64,000 bases of DNA from Cranoglanis bouderius (Eukaryota > Chordata > Actinopteri > Siluriformes > Cranoglanididae), in NCBI GenBank assembly GCA_023630585.1, contig CM042543.1:13762260-13826259 (forward strand), given 5' to 3'. The notes beneath the pieces are model-generated. The model had not been told where the DNA came from and did not search any database. It worked only from the letters and a program-made list of their open reading frames with translations. This document shows, piece by piece, positions 22,871 through 36,935 of the stretch (position 1 is its first letter; each line of letters starts with the position of its first letter). A program made the position numbers and the translations under genes.

Positions 22871-23009
22871 TCAAGGGTTCTTGCCATACACATTCCTTTT
22901 GGAGAAGTAACAGTTAATATCTACTGGCACAGATGGTGGAACAGAATAATCCTCTTTAATAGGAGTCACTCCTCCCTGCATGGGGGTCTGCATGTATCTG
23001 ATAATTAGC
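22871..23009 (-). other. Possible unidentified terminal coding exon
   Basis: On the minus strand a T/C-rich tract ends in CCATTAG at an acceptor-like site. An open frame of about 45 codons follows ('YMQTPMQGGVTPIKEDYSV' ... 'FSKRNVYGKNP') with a TGA whose last base begins AATAAA. Its composition looks protein-like (Pro/Gly/Tyr mix, varied codons). I could not match it to a family, and no upstream partner exon was found. It could be the last exon of a small gene, a gene remnant, or chance. Confidence 0.25.
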
Positions 23010-26000
23010 CTAATGGAATGAATGGAGACAAAGTGAAGAGAACAACATACAGATGTATCATCCCTGTAGTGGGTCTCTGTGGCTGCTGAGTGACACACCA
23101 CCATGCTGGATTGGATACTGTTTTATCTTGACAGACATTTTCAGTGTTTTGCTGAACTAGCTTCCTGGAATCCTTATTAGCCAACACCAGAGTTTGGAGG
23201 TTTTTGGCACAGCCCATTGCAACAATGAATCTTTCACTAAAGGGTAAGCTGCTGATGTGTGCAATGCAGTGTGAAATTAGTGCAAGAGACACAAGATAGC
23301 TACGACTCAGAAAGGGTTACCAGAAAGGACCTGGGCCTAATCCAACAAGTATGTGAACAAAGCAACGGGTCATAAATTATAACATGATTGGTAGGATGAT
23401 GATGATGGTTTGGGCACTGTGAATGTGTGCAGTACATGAATAATGCGGTTTAGATTCATTTTATGCTGTCAAGCTCAATGTTTGTAATCACAGTGGAATA
23501 AAAGCAGTGCAACAGGACTGTCATTAAATCCTGTGACCTAATTAGGCTTTATGCTGACTTATCAGGTTGTTATGGACTAGAGAAGCGCACTTGAAAGATT
23601 GTAGACTGTATAGGGTCATTATTATTGTTCTATCACTCAGTTTGATGTCTGATTGTAGTTACATTTTCATGTTACCCATAGTTTAGTGCATCTGTGGCTT
23701 GTTATCTGTTACTTTTTGATTATTTTTCATGGTTCATGCACATTAACTGAGGAGATTACATTGTGTGATTGCTCTACACACATGCTGGATATGAGAATAA
23801 AGTGGATTTTGAATTTAAAGATTCAAAGAAAGTGTAAATGGTGCTCTTAGTACATATTAAAGTACATAATAAAATACATTATCTTAGACTAATTTTAGTT
23901 CCTCTCCAGATGACTGTCTCAAGTGTCACATTGATTTCTCATGTGAACATCTTTCACATGAGCAAATAGCACATTGTGTCTGTTTTGTGTTTTTAGCTTT
24001 ACGAATAAGCATTTTTTGGGCAAACACAGCATGTTGTCTATGGAAACCGATTAATTTTGCACCTTTGGCGCCAGTACTAAGCCTGAAAGTCATGTTAGAA
24101 ACTGGGCAAATGAATACAACCAGAAGATAAAGGCCTTAATAACCTTTTGAAAGCCTGTTTCTGCTATTTATAGACATATTAGAAATATTAGTCATACATT
24201 TTACCAAGTCTTAACAAGTAAAAGGTTTATCTCAATTATGCCATAATAAAATAACAGTTCTTTTCCCCCAAATGATTACTTCATAGCTTTTTACCATGGT
24301 AAAGTTGGTTTCATATCAGGTTCACTGTGCAGTCTAACCCATCACACACAAATTATTTGTTTCATTTTGCATGTTAATAAAGCAGGGCCTTATTTTATGT
24401 ATATGATGTTGGATCCCTTGAGAAGCTGTTATGCCATTCCCTTTTCAACAGACAGCCCATGGGCTCTAAACTTTTCTGTGTCAGTTTAGTGAAATGTGTG
24501 TCTGACAGAGCTTCAAAGCACTTGTTCCCATGAGTCTCACAAGTGCCTGCTTGAGTTTGTAATACAGAGTGGAAAATAATAAGTGAAGTCTGAAAAACTG
24601 TCTCTTCTTATTATCATATGAAAGTATTTTATGCTGCTTATGATCATTTCCTCTTGTGTAATGTTTATTTATTGTTCTCTTTTTTCACTTAAGGCTTAAA
24701 TGAATTAACATTGATAGCTTTTTCTTCTAGCACTGCCACTGAGCATGCCATGAAAGAGATATTTTAGGTACAGTGTTCAAAATCTTGGCATTATAAAACA
24801 GGTCTGAAATGTTGCACTGAAGTGTAATTAGGAGAACAGTAGCTATGTTTAATGGAGGTAGCGGAGGGTCACTGTATTTTAAGTTGCAGAGGTTGTGCCG
24901 GCTTTAGAAGAGCTTACAGTAAGCCACTTTCTGTCAGTGTAGGAGTGACTTAACAGTAGCACATGTTAGATGCACAAAAGAGAGCTACATGTAAAAGTAC
25001 AAACAAATACAATGATATCTATTTAAATGTGGGTGATTGTGGATATTAAATATTAAGGGCAGTATTACTGTGATAACTAGGAATATCTCTGCTAAAATCT
25101 GTTGCTATATTCTAACATAGTCCTTTAGTATGTTGTGGAACTATATATTCGCCCACACTTAATCCAAGCTTCTCTGTGGAAGCACAAGCCTTATATTTAT
25201 CTGCATGCAATGCCGTGCACAAAGCTCATAGTGAATGTACAGGTTGGGACAGAATTTCATGCCAGTTACATTTCTTCTCTTCACCAGCAGCTAATGTTCT
25301 TGCATTAATGTCACAGTGTTTTTCTTAACTGTGTGTGCACTTGAGGGGGTGTATGTTTAAAGAATGAATGTCTGTCCTGGCAACCAGCTGCACTTAATTA
25401 TCCATCATAATTACACGCACCAAAGTGAAAAAAGCACAGAACATGCAGTTCTAGTCATTTGAGAATACATTTTTTCTCACAGTTTTTCCTCACTGCGTAT
25501 TCTGCCTGTTATTCTTTACACAATCTGGCCCTTCCTGGTGTGTATCTAGTGCTCGCCTAGACTTCAGAAATCTCAAGATGATTAAAGAAGCTTTGCACTC
25601 TATCCTTAGCTTCCAAAGGACACAGTTAATGGCTGCATCCTTAGTGGCAGGATTTTGAACATATGTTACTGTGATGCTTGCTGCACTTCAGACAGCTGGA
25701 TGCTACCTGAAACATTGGTTGTATAAATTTGTTTTAGTTTTCTAAATATTTGAATTATTATAATAACTATTTGGATCATGTGTCCTTTGAGTGTGAGTAT
25801 ATTTTCTGTTTCTTTGTTTATAATAATAGATGCTGAATCCATGCTGTTTATATCTGGGAGACATTTAGAAATTAGAATTGGTGTGAATTCATGTTAGAAA
25901 GAATATTTTAGCCTAACCACTGACTTATGGTTTTATTCTGACAGACAGGGACATAACCTGTAGGCAGATCTGAAGATGAACAATATGCATATTTCGGGTT

Positions 26001-26739
26001 CGGTAATCTATTAAATTTTTTTTATATTATGATGATAATACAAACAATCTGATATTACATATATACCCACATTTACATAAAAGCTAAAAACTCACCAAAA
26101 ACATCAGAAAGGTATATCAAATTCATTTAAAGGGCAATAGTTACTTATTCGTATGTTTATAGCTTACATTTTATTGGCAGATATTCATCATTCCCATCCC
26201 AATGCAAGATAAGTAGCTTGATGAAATAAATGTGTTTCTCATTACAATTAAAATATTATCAGTTTTAAAGATTAAACTGTGTTAGTAACAAGAGAATCCT
26301 TTTCACCTTTTCACAATGAATAATTACATAATCATGAATTCTGTTATCCTTAAAACATCAGAGATCTTTAATCAGTAAATACAGGCTTGCTTATGATTAA
26401 GTGTAGAAACACTACAAATTCTGAATCATATAGCGACTTACTTGTTTGGCCTGGGGTGCTGTTGTTTTTGTTGACAAAAACACAACTATTATTGATACAA
26501 GAGGTTTCAATAAATCTTACATTATGCTACCTTATAGATACTTGATAGATAATTTATTTGTTTATTATAATTCCCTTAAATGCATCATGTGGTGGTATGT
26601 AACAGAATTTGTCTATTGTATGCAATGTTTGCAAATGAAACAGCATAATTCGTGATATTTTAAAGATAAGGCATTGTAGACCGATCCTTTATTTAGAAGC
26701 ATTTGGAAGTGTTAATGATACAGAATTTCTCTCCTACAG
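23010..26739. other. Gene-free stretch upstream of the rp1l1 coding exons
   Basis: AT-rich, no transposon recognised and no family-like coding frame. The rp1l1 promoter and its untranslated first exon(s) are expected somewhere here, because the first coding exon begins at an acceptor (CTCCTACAG, exon from 26740) rather than at a promoter. I could not place them. Confidence 0.5.
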
Positions 26740-26758
26740 TTTCGAGCAACTAGGAAGA

Positions 26759-29700
26759 ATGCAGAGTGCAGGCTTCTCCAGTGCAAGCTACCAGATTAGG
26801 AATGATTCCTTGTCTCGTTTCTCCAATGTGACCACTGCCACCCCAGCCAAGAGAATCACTTTCTACAAGAGTGGAGATACCCAGTTCAGTGGTATCAGGA
26901 TGCCCATTCATAAGCGAAGTTTCAAATGCTTTGATGCCTTGCTGGATGACCTTTCGCAGAAAATGCCTTTGCCATTTGGTGTGCGGATGATCACTACACC
27001 CAGAGGAACTCGTGCTATTCAGAGTCTCGAGCAATTACAGGATGGGGCCTGCTACTTGTGCTCTGATCGCCACTATGTTAAGCCAATCGATATAGAGGCT
27101 GCAGGGAAACGGCCTGCTGTGTGGCACCACAATTACCCAATTAACACCCCGAGAAAGCCTTCCCGACCTGAAGAGCCACCTACGGGACATTCTGGCCATC
27201 ACTACCATCGACAACCAAAGAGGATTTTGCTGGTGAAAAACAATGATCCTGCAGTGAGAAGGTCCATCGTTTTGAGCAGAAAGAGGGCTCGCAGCCTTCG
27301 TGTCTTTATGGATGAGATTTCAGAACTCATGCAGTGCAATGTCAGGAAGCTATACACCTTGGAAGGACGGAAGGTCAGCCACTATTTCTGCTCTTGAGCC
27401 ATAGTTTGCATTGGTAAAACTTCATGGAACATAAAATTTCTTGTTACATATAGGTGCAGAGGTGTTATAACCTTTAGTCTGATCTGACCAGAATATTATG
27501 AGATGATCTACTAGTCAAAAAGTCATGATTTAGAGTTTAAATATGCTTAGTTTTTAACCTTATCTAATGCTTTTCTCACAATTAATTACCTAATCATTTG
27601 ATTTTTACTAAATATTTACCATTAAAAGATAACATAATCAGGTTAGCTAAAGGGAATATGTTTCAAATGATAACCGAGATGGTGCTTACAGAATGAAAGA
27701 AATAACATGCAGAGTTTAAAGCTTAAAAAGTATATTTTTATGTGTACAACCTATGCGCTGACTTTATATTTGGATTCCCACAGATTGATAGTATGCAGAG
27801 CCTGATGCAATGTCCTAGTGTGCTGGTGTGTGTGGGCCGAGAACCCTTCAAGCCCCTACTTCTGGAGAATCTGAGAAAGAACTCAGAAGAGAAGTTGCCT
27901 GGGATAGGTGCAAGGTCGCACTCCAGCATCTACAGCGAGGGCCATGATGGCAAGAAAAATGGTATTGCCTGGAGATATAAATTAGTCATTTTTTCGAAAG
28001 AAGACAGTGTTCATTTATTTGAGGTGTTGTTCTATTTTGGGGAGCAAATGTTTCTAACAATAATATAAAAAACAAATCAAATCTTCATGTATTAATATGT
28101 TTCTTGCTTTGATTCTTGCTTCATGTATTAATATGATTTACATTAATACACAAACTAACAAATTGTACTGAATAAGTAGATATCAGTAACAAGGGATGAG
28201 ACAATAATTTGTTTTAAATTTGTTTTAAAACAAATTGTTCATTATGATTTATCATATTGTATTTACAGTGAACTTTGGACTTGAGACCAAGAAAAGTATC
28301 ATCCATCCAAGGTCAGATTCAAGTAACAAATCTACAAGGTTCTCCCTATCATCAGAAAAATCTTACCCAAATGGATCAGGTATGACACCAAGGCAGCTGG
28401 GTTGTGTTACAAAGGAAGTTTTAATGAATGATGACGTTGAAAAAAGGGTTTTTGTCAACAAAGATGGCAGTCTGTCTGTAGAAATGAAAGTGCGGTTCCA
28501 CCTAGTCAATGATGAAACTCTTCAGTGGTCCACTGAAATCAAGAAGTTGCCAACATCTACAAATGAATGTAGTTCTCTAGAAGAGGGAGACCCTCATTGT
28601 CTTCAAGGCAAAGTTGTATACTCTGAACCAGAGTCCAACGCTGAATGCGAGGCTGAGGAGGCCTGTTCACCAAAATGTCATCAAATGGACTTTATAGAAT
28701 CCTACTGTCAGAACTGCTGCAACCATAGTCAAGGGTATGACATTTGGAAAAACCCCTTACACAAGAATGATGGAACCAGTGGAACCAGGAGTTCCTCTAA
28801 TTCTGCTGGATCATCCGACAAAATTATGCACCAAAAGGCATCTGTGGACAGTGTGTATACAGTTTCCAGGTCAAGTGAGGAATATACTGAACATGTTGTA
28901 AAGAAGGCATCTTGCTTCCAACAGACTATTGAGAAGGGGGACACAAGGATTGAATATTGCTCAATAAGTCGTTGTTGCAGTCGGAGTGAGGTGTCATCCA
29001 GCACCACAAAGTGTAATATACCCTGTGACACATGTGAGAGTAATACTGGGAAAATATGTCACCATAATGATAATAGAAAAACAGATTATGCAGAATTTGA
29101 TCATTTGAGCAAAGTCACAAAAGCAGCAGAACATTTGATTTCTGCTACCAGCAATTCCTCTATTGTCCAGTCATTCAAAAAGGATGAGGGGGATGATTAT
29201 GATGACCTTTCCCCAAGAATATCAAGAGCATCTCAATGTTCTGAACAGGATAAACAATTTACATGTGTACACTGCTATGGCGGTCAGTGGTTGCACAATT
29301 TACATTCATCCTCCATACCACCTAAAGTCTCAAGCTGCTCTGCTGACAACAGCATGTATGCAGCACCAGAAGTGCCCCAGGAGGGTCATACAGACACTAA
29401 TAGTATGGACAGTGCTAGATCTTCAGTTTCAAAAGTGTCCACAAGGTCTCAATGCTGCTGCTGCAGCCAATGCAGAGAAGTAACAACAAGCTTGTTGGAA
29501 TCTGATATGAAGAATGGTTTAAAGGAAAGGGCGCTGAATTCAATGTCTGATGACAACAAACTGTCTAATAAATCTCGAGCAAGTACAAATTCCCCAAGAA
29601 GAGTGATATCAGGCAGTGGTGCTCAGAAAGCATTCAAGGAGGAAACAAAGAGTGGGAATAGATCTATAAGTGCCATGTCAACAAACACATGTTTCTCAGT

Positions 29701-32700
29701 AATGTCCACAATATGCCCTTGTTGTGGTGGCTGTGGAAGATTAATATCAACACTACCAGCAAATAATCAAGATATGCCAGTCCAGGTAGCTGAGGACGAA
29801 GGTGAAGTTAAGTCACTTAGTGAGAGATCATCTAAGGCACCTGGGTCTGAGAGATCTAACAAATGTACAGATTGTGAACCACAAAGAGATTCTGCTATTT
29901 CAAACATACTTGAGAATATTGAACCTGTTCAAAATAATAAAGCAGCGGTAGAGGTGGAGGATATAGTAGGAAGGACCGAAAGTGCCATGTCAATGAAATC
30001 AATTAGAACTGAAAAGACAAACAATGACATACCGGATATAGTAACAACATCTGGACTAAAGAATCAAATTGCTGAGGAAATTGGGAATTTGTATATGGCC
30101 AAGGAAAATATAACAGAAACAGAGAATGTAATGCAAGCTTCTGATATGGACACTAAAAAAAGAGTCCCTAGCGCAATGTCAACTAAAACACACTCTTCTA
30201 AAGATTCTGACAAGTCCCACAAATCAAATAACATTCAAGACACTGCAACTGCCTCACCACCAGTTTCTACAAGCCCTATTACAGACACTCCTCATGAAAA
30301 AATACATTCACAGAGGTCAACAATTGCAATTTCCAAGAGTGCCAAAGTTTCAGTGAAATCAAATGCATGCTCAGAGAGAGATTTAGAGTCAGTGTTGAAT
30401 CCTATGTCTGCAGGGCAAGACACTAGACAAACAACAGATGATGCAAAGTGTAGTGCACGGAATTCCTTACTAGTGGCCTCTCCATCACCAAAGTCACCAA
30501 TTATGATTGGAAATAATAATCAGGCGTTAAGTGTAAAATCTGGTCATTCTAAAGCATCTTCAAAATCAACAAGATCTAACAAACGTCACTGCTCTTCAAG
30601 CAGATGTGTTCAAAGAGTGGCAAATAGAAAATCTACAAAGTCTCCCACTCCAGCTTCAAATGGCCTTCTAGATGAACCATTAAGTCCAACATCAACAGCT
30701 TCTGTTTCTCTTGGACTTGGTGCAGAAGAGAGGTCTGAGGACCTCAATGAACGATCCAAGAGCAACATATCAAAAATCTTTGATGAACCTAGATGTTTGT
30801 CAGAGAAATATTCCGCTGAACCCTCTGCACTAGATCATGCTGTTAACAATTCAGTAATAACAGAAACAAGAGAGAGGGTCAAAACAGCTGTGTCTACAAG
30901 TTCAACAGTTTCAGATAAGTCAAAATTGTCTAATTCTATGCGAGACTCGTGCAAGAATCCTGAAGTTATCTTGGGAGCTGAATCTGAATGCATCATATCA
31001 ACCAAATCAAAGACAGAAAGCAAGGTAGAGGTCCAGCTTTGTCAGTCTGCATTGTCCTTGTCATCAGAGAAATCACAGAAGAACTCACCAAGTAAAAACA
31101 CTTCAACCATAAAAATGTATACACATGATACTCAAGCAATCAATACAAATACAGACAAGGGTGAGACCAACAAAGCTTTAACCATATCTGGAAGTTCTTC
31201 AAAATCTAGTCAAAATAAAATAACCTCGGGGAAGGCTACCACCCACGGAGCTGCTACATCTAAGGATCAATGTACTACAAAGAGCAAGGAAAGATCCTTC
31301 TCAAACCTTGAACTAAAAGAAGCCAGGAAAACGGATTCTAGCAATGCTGCTAGTGTTATTTCTTTAAAAACATCCAAATCAGACAAGAAACCTCCATCCA
31401 GGAATAAATATGTCACTAAGTCTGAAGTGTCAGAAAACTGCACCACTCAAGATTCTAAAGGTTATAGTGTTTTGCCTCACAGTCCAGATCTACTAAGGGA
31501 AAAAGATACTGTTGCAAAACTAGGCAGTAGAGAATCAAGATCAAACAGAACAAACTATGTCCTTGAAGAGATGCAGCATATTGACAGTAACTGTAAAATA
31601 ACCAGCTTTAAACAAAGGAAAATTAGCACCACATCACAGAACAAAACTGAGGACCATAGTAAGGAACCATTGATGCCATCTTGTTTACCTAATGCATCTC
31701 CTACGGATGTTGTAAATGACTGGCTTAAAAATATACCAATTGATGGTCCTATGTATGAGATGGAGGATGAATTCAGTGAGCAACATGATGAAACTCTCCT
31801 TGACATACCTGCTGTGAAAGAAGAAGGATGTTTCGAAAATGAAATTGAAGAACAGTCTGAAAAGCCAATGACAATGAAAGAATCTCAAGAAGTATGTGGG
31901 CCTGAAGGTGCAGATCCTGTTACAGAAGATAAAAATACCATCTGTGATGCAACACTGGCATGTAATGAGACATTTCAAACAATTGCAGCCAACAGTGATT
32001 ACAGTCATCTCAGCCCAAAATTACCTAAGAGAGAGGGTTTAACAAATAATTGTCAGTCCTCGATACAGGTCATGAAGGTCATCTTAAGCCCAAAATTGGA
32101 CAGATGCAATAGTTTGCCTGAAGTTTCACCAACATATGGGAGAAAATTAAGCACATCAGCCAAAGGACTACTAGACTGCCTTGCTAATTTACAAGTGATT
32201 GACCCAGATCCAAAGATATATGACAAATACAGTGAAATTATAAGCACCCTCCAGTCACTATGGATTAACAGGCGCCCTGAAACTGTGCAAGATAAACATG
32301 AAATTAAAGTTCATTCAGCAGAGGATGAGTTTAACTTGAGGTCATCTTCAGGGGTAGATTTAAGCAGTGGTTCCATAGGGTCTGGCAAAGGAAGCATCAA
32401 TGGTTGGCATGAAAAATCAGAAACAGCACAAGGCAGAACAACACTAAGTGCTGAACAGAAGGCCTTCCCACAGATTCAAGGAGATGCTACTATGGGGAGT
32501 GGATGTGACTCTTTATCTGCTACACCAGAAAACATAAATACTTCACCTGTCTCTACAGATCCTGTAACTCCAGACATTGCTGAGAGGGTCCGATGCAGTC
32601 CCGAACATGAAAAACTAAAGAGGGAAGCACAAAGAGATGAAGGCCTTAAAGCCACAGATGATGTCCTTCAGACTAATGAACATATAAAAGATTTTAAGGA

Positions 32701-34729
32701 AATAGCTTCAACATTCTCTATGTGGACCTCTGAGAATAACAGAAATGTTAAATCGGTGGCTGATAAAGAACTAAATCAGCCAGAAAAAAACAACTCAAGA
32801 ACAGCACCATCAGATAAGAAAGGTCAATTAACTAAGAGAATTTCACAAGACCCAGATCCAGTATGGGTTTTGAGCTTGTTAAAGAAACTGGAAAAGCAAT
32901 TTATGACTCACTATGCAAATGCAATAGCAGAGTTCAAAGTACGGTGGGATTTAAATGACAACGAGACACTTGATATAATGATCAGTGAACTGAAAGAAGA
33001 GGTTCATAAAAGGATTCAGTCTACTATAAATCGAGAGCTCCAGAAAATCCAAAGTCGAGCTGGTAGAACACCAAGACCACCAGTAAGCATGCTGTCTAGA
33101 GATTCTACTGTCCAAACTGAGCAACGGCGAAGACGTCTCAAAGTGATGCAGAATAAACTTATTAACCCTTCAAGAAGTGAAGACATAAACATTGCTTCAG
33201 GTACTGAATTCAGTGACCAGCGCAGTGAAGATGAATATTGTCCATGTGACACATGTGTGAAAAAGAAGATGACATCAAGAGTTGTCCAGTGTACTGAAGC
33301 TTTGAGCATGGCTCCAGTTCTTAAGGATTTTGATCTTAGGAAAATCTTGCAAGCAAAGAAGGATCCCCATGTTACTATGCCAGTGCGGTCCAAACTGGAT
33401 GAACAAAAAGATCAGATTGGGGGTACTGATAGTAGCTTTGTCCAAGATAAAAATAATTTAGAAGTGGTTAATGAGGAGGCCAAAGTACATATTATAAAAA
33501 GCCAGATAGGTGAAGATGATATTCTTATAGAGGAGGAGGCTAAGGATGAAATCATAACAGAGCATGAAGATGAAGATGTAGCGCTAATAAACAATGGAGG
33601 ATGGAGGAAAGTGAAGGAAGGACCATCTGATGATGAAGGTGATGGGCAGCCAGCAGAAGAGAAAATGTTTGTTTACGATGTTGATGGAGCAGATGATGGC
33701 GTAAGCAAAACAGAGGGGGAAAGACATGAAGTGGGAGAGGATTTGGAGGACAAGAGCACAGATAAGGACGAGGAAGTAATTAATAGAGAGGATGAAGAGG
33801 CAGAAGAGGCAACAGAGGGAGATACAACAGCAGATGAAGAGGTAGCAATGGAAAAAGATCCACCTGATGAAGTAGCTGCAGAAAGAATAGAAACAGAAAG
33901 CAGTGAAATTGAAGAGGGAGAAGGGAATTCAGTGGAGGAAAAGGAATCGAATGATGAAAGAGCTGAAGAGGAAGTGTATGAAGGGGAAACAAATAAAGAG
34001 AGTGAAACTGGGGAAGCTGAAGAGGAAAGAGACGAGATTGAAGAGAAGGCAGAGATACCAGAAGACAGTGAGGAAACAGAAAATAGAAGAGGAGAGGAAA
34101 CACAATCAGCCAAAGAAGGCAAGACATCCAGGGATGAATCAGGGGAAGCTGAGAATAGTAATACGACAAGTGATGAGCGAACACAAGATGATGCGCCTGC
34201 TGCTGCAGCTGAAGCTAAGCCTAGAAAGAATGAAATAGCTGAAATCATAGAAGGTGAAAAAACAGAGGAAGATGGTACCACAAGAAAGAGTAAAGCTAAT
34301 ATAGCCACTGAAAATAGTGCAGATGAAAATCAGAGTGAATCTACTGGGGTACAAAATGAGGTTGAAAAGGAATCACATGAGAGCAAGGGTAAGATATATA
34401 TTCAGAAGCCAACCAAAAAGAAAGATAGTATATCTGTAGCAGGACAGCTGGTCTCTGAGGAGGAGGGTGGTGACCATGCAGACATGGACGACTGTGGAAC
34501 TGATGAAAAGAGTCAAACTGACATGAGAGCAGATAGTATTGAGAACCAAGCAGAGGACCCTGATCTTCCAAGTCAAATCTGTGGTGATGATTCTGACTGT
34601 AAACTTATTAAACAGATAACAAAAACATCAACTGAATCCCAAACAGGATCACTGGAATACTCCAAAGATTTGACAGTGAAAGAAAAGCTAAAGGATATTG
34701 AGAGTTTTATGGAAAGTTTGAATGATTAA
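26759..34729 (+). CDS. rp1l1: Retinitis pigmentosa 1-like 1 protein (doublecortin)
   Basis: RP1L1 is a microtubule-associated protein of the photoreceptor axoneme that works with RP1 in outer-segment organisation. Three coding exons, 26759-27373, 27784-27961 and 28269-34729, join in frame to about 2417 residues; the last exon of 6.46 kb is one open frame. Two doublecortin domains lie at about residues 27-115 ('AKRITFYKSGD', 'RGTRAIQSLEQLQDG') and 155-235 ('RILLVKNNDP', 'SPSVLVCVGREPFKP'-like end). It is RP1L1 rather than RP1 because of 'NKDGSLSVEMKVRFHL' (about 323-340), 'DPVWVLSLLKKLEKQF' with its helical block (about 1792-1860) and 'EYCPCDTCVKKK' (about 1920). Between these the protein is Ser/Thr-rich and looks disordered, with several CxxC clusters; about 2040-2240 is very Glu-rich. 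An AATAAA lies at 34795-34800. Confidence 0.95.
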
Positions 34730-35363
34730 GATTCATAGTTATTTATGAAATGTTGGACTAAATTATGTGGACACCTAAGTGTTTCACCTAAGAGAATAAA
34801 ACAGTAAGGGTCACTAAGCAAAGAAGATTCAGAGAAATCCAGGTTAAAGTGGATGAACTGGAGTTTTAATCTCTTACCTGACTTTAATTTATGCACTTTA
34901 TTTTTCAATGATATTTCTGCATTGAGAGAACTGATTGAGATATTGGTTTCTGAAATTAAGTCAGAATACCTTAAAATGAAAATAATTGTTAAAGCACATA
35001 TTGGATATCCTTCTATTTGAATATATTTTAATATTATAGTTATTATGATTGGTTTAAAGGATTTTTTAAATGAATGATTATAAAAATACAAACAACACAC
35101 AAACAATTTAAAGCAGACAAAACTAGAAATACATTTATTTATTACATCTATTTTACAGCATAGAATACAAATATACACTAAATTTCATAGATTTCTTTAC
35201 TGTACATACTTTACTGACACATTTTTACTATCACATATTTATCAGGGTGTTTGAAGTCTTTAAAATGTTTAAAGATTTACTTGAATATATTCACATATAT
35301 TTGTGTGTAAAAGGCAATTTCATGAAAAAATCAGGTGAGATGTACAATTATAGACTATATATA

Positions 35364-36935
35364 CAGTGGTGCTTGAAAGTTTGGGAACCTTTTAGAATTT
35401 TCCACATTACTGCATAAATATGACCTAAAACATCATCAGAGTTTCACACAAGTGCTAAAAGTAGATAAAGAGAACCCAATTAAACAAATGAGACAAAAAT
35501 ATTATACTTGGTAATTTATTTATTGAGGAAAATGATCCAATATTACATATCCGTGAGTGGCAAAAGTATGTGAACCTTTGCTTTCAGTATCTGGTGTGAT
35601 CCCCTTGTGCAGCAATAACTGCAACTAAATGTTTGCAGTAACTGTTGATCAGTCCTGCACATCGGCTTGGAGGAATTTTAGCCCGTTCCTCAGTACAGAA
35701 CAGCTTCAATTCTGGGATGTTGGTCGGTTTTCTCACATGAACTGCTTGCTTCAGGTCCTTCCACAACATTTCTATTTGATAAAGGTCAGGACTTTGACTT
35801 GGCCATTCCAAAACATTAACTTTATTCTTCTTTAACCATTCTTTGGTAGAACGACTTGTGTGCTTAGGGTCGTTGTCTTGCTGCATGACCCACTTTCTCT
35901 TCAGATTCAGTTCATGGACAGATTCATTGGTATAATTCAGAATTCATTTCTCCATCAATGATGGCAAGCCGTCCTGGCCCAGATGCTGAAAAACAGGCCC
36001 AAACCATGATACTACCACTGCCATGTTTCACAGATGGGATAAGGTTCTTATGCTGGAATGCAATGTTTTCCTTTCTCCAAACATAACACTTCTCATTTAA
36101 ACCAACATTTCTATTTTGGTCTCATCCATCCACAAAACATTTTTCCAATAGCATTCTGGCTTGTCCATGTGATCTTTGGCAAGCTGCAGACGGCAGCAGT
36201 GTTCTTTTTGGAGAGCAGTGGCTTTCTCCTTGCAACCCTGCCATGCACACCATAGTTGTTCAGTGTTCTCCTGATGGTGGACTTATGAACATTAATATTA
36301 GCCAATGTGGGAGAGGACTTTAGTTGATTAGAAGTTACTCTGGTTCCTTTGTGACCTCGTGGACTACACGTCTTGCTCTTGGAGTGATCTTTGTTGGTCG
36401 ACCACTCCTGGGGAGGGTAACAATGGTCTTGAATTTCCTCCATTTGTACACAATCTGTCTGACTGTGGACTGATGGAGTTCAAACTCTTTAGAGATGGTT
36501 TTGTAACCTTTTCCAGCCTGAGGAGCATCAACAACTCTTTTTCTGAGGTCCTCAGAAATCTCCTTTTTTTCATGCCATGATACACTTCCACAGACATGTG
36601 TTGTGAAGATCAGACTTTGATAGATCCCTGTTCTTTAAATAAAACAGGGCACTCACTCAAACCTGATTGTCATCCCATTGATTGAAAACACCTGACTCTA
36701 ATTTCACCTTCAAATTAACTGCTAATCCTAGAGGTTCACATACTTTTGCCACTGACATATATGTAATATTGGATCATTTTCCTCAATAAATAAATGACCA
36801 AGTATAATATTTTTGTCTAATTTGTTTAACTGGGTTCTCTTTATCTTCTTTGAGGACCTGTGTGAAAATCTGATGATGTTTTAGGTCATATTTATGCAGA
36901 AATATAGAACATTCACAAACTTTCAAGCACCACTG
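35364..36935 (-). mobile_element. Tc1-like transposon, complete ends, dead transposase
   Basis: 1,572 bp between TA dinucleotides. The ends are CAGTGGTGCTTGAAAG and its inverse CTTTCAAGCACCACTG. Similarity between the two ends continues for about 190 bp ('GACCTAAAACATCATCAGA' left, its inverse right), so these are long terminal inverted repeats of the IR/DR type. The transposase is on the minus strand and broken by frameshifts. Lies between rp1l1 and blk. Confidence 0.9.
35584..36597 (-). pseudogene. Tc1-like transposase remnant
   Basis: Minus-strand fragments show the N-terminal DNA-binding part (36597 to about 36364), a middle part (36443-36111) and the C-terminal catalytic part (35886-35584) with 'QDNDPKHTS' and 'WPSQSPDLYQIEMLWKDLK'. 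The fragments are in different frames with stops between, so no full protein can be made. The Asn-Pro expected in the SPDLNPIE motif reads YQ here. Confidence 0.8.

Noticed and set aside
33673..34308. Long minus-strand open frame of 211 codons opposite rp1l1
   Set aside because: It is the complement of the Glu-rich region, so Ser/Leu-rich by necessity; no start context, splice sites or homology.
26759..34729. Calling the doublecortin gene rp1
   Set aside because: The DGSLSVEMKVRFHL block, the helical block near residue 1800, the CPCDTC block and the C8orf74 neighbour all point to RP1L1.
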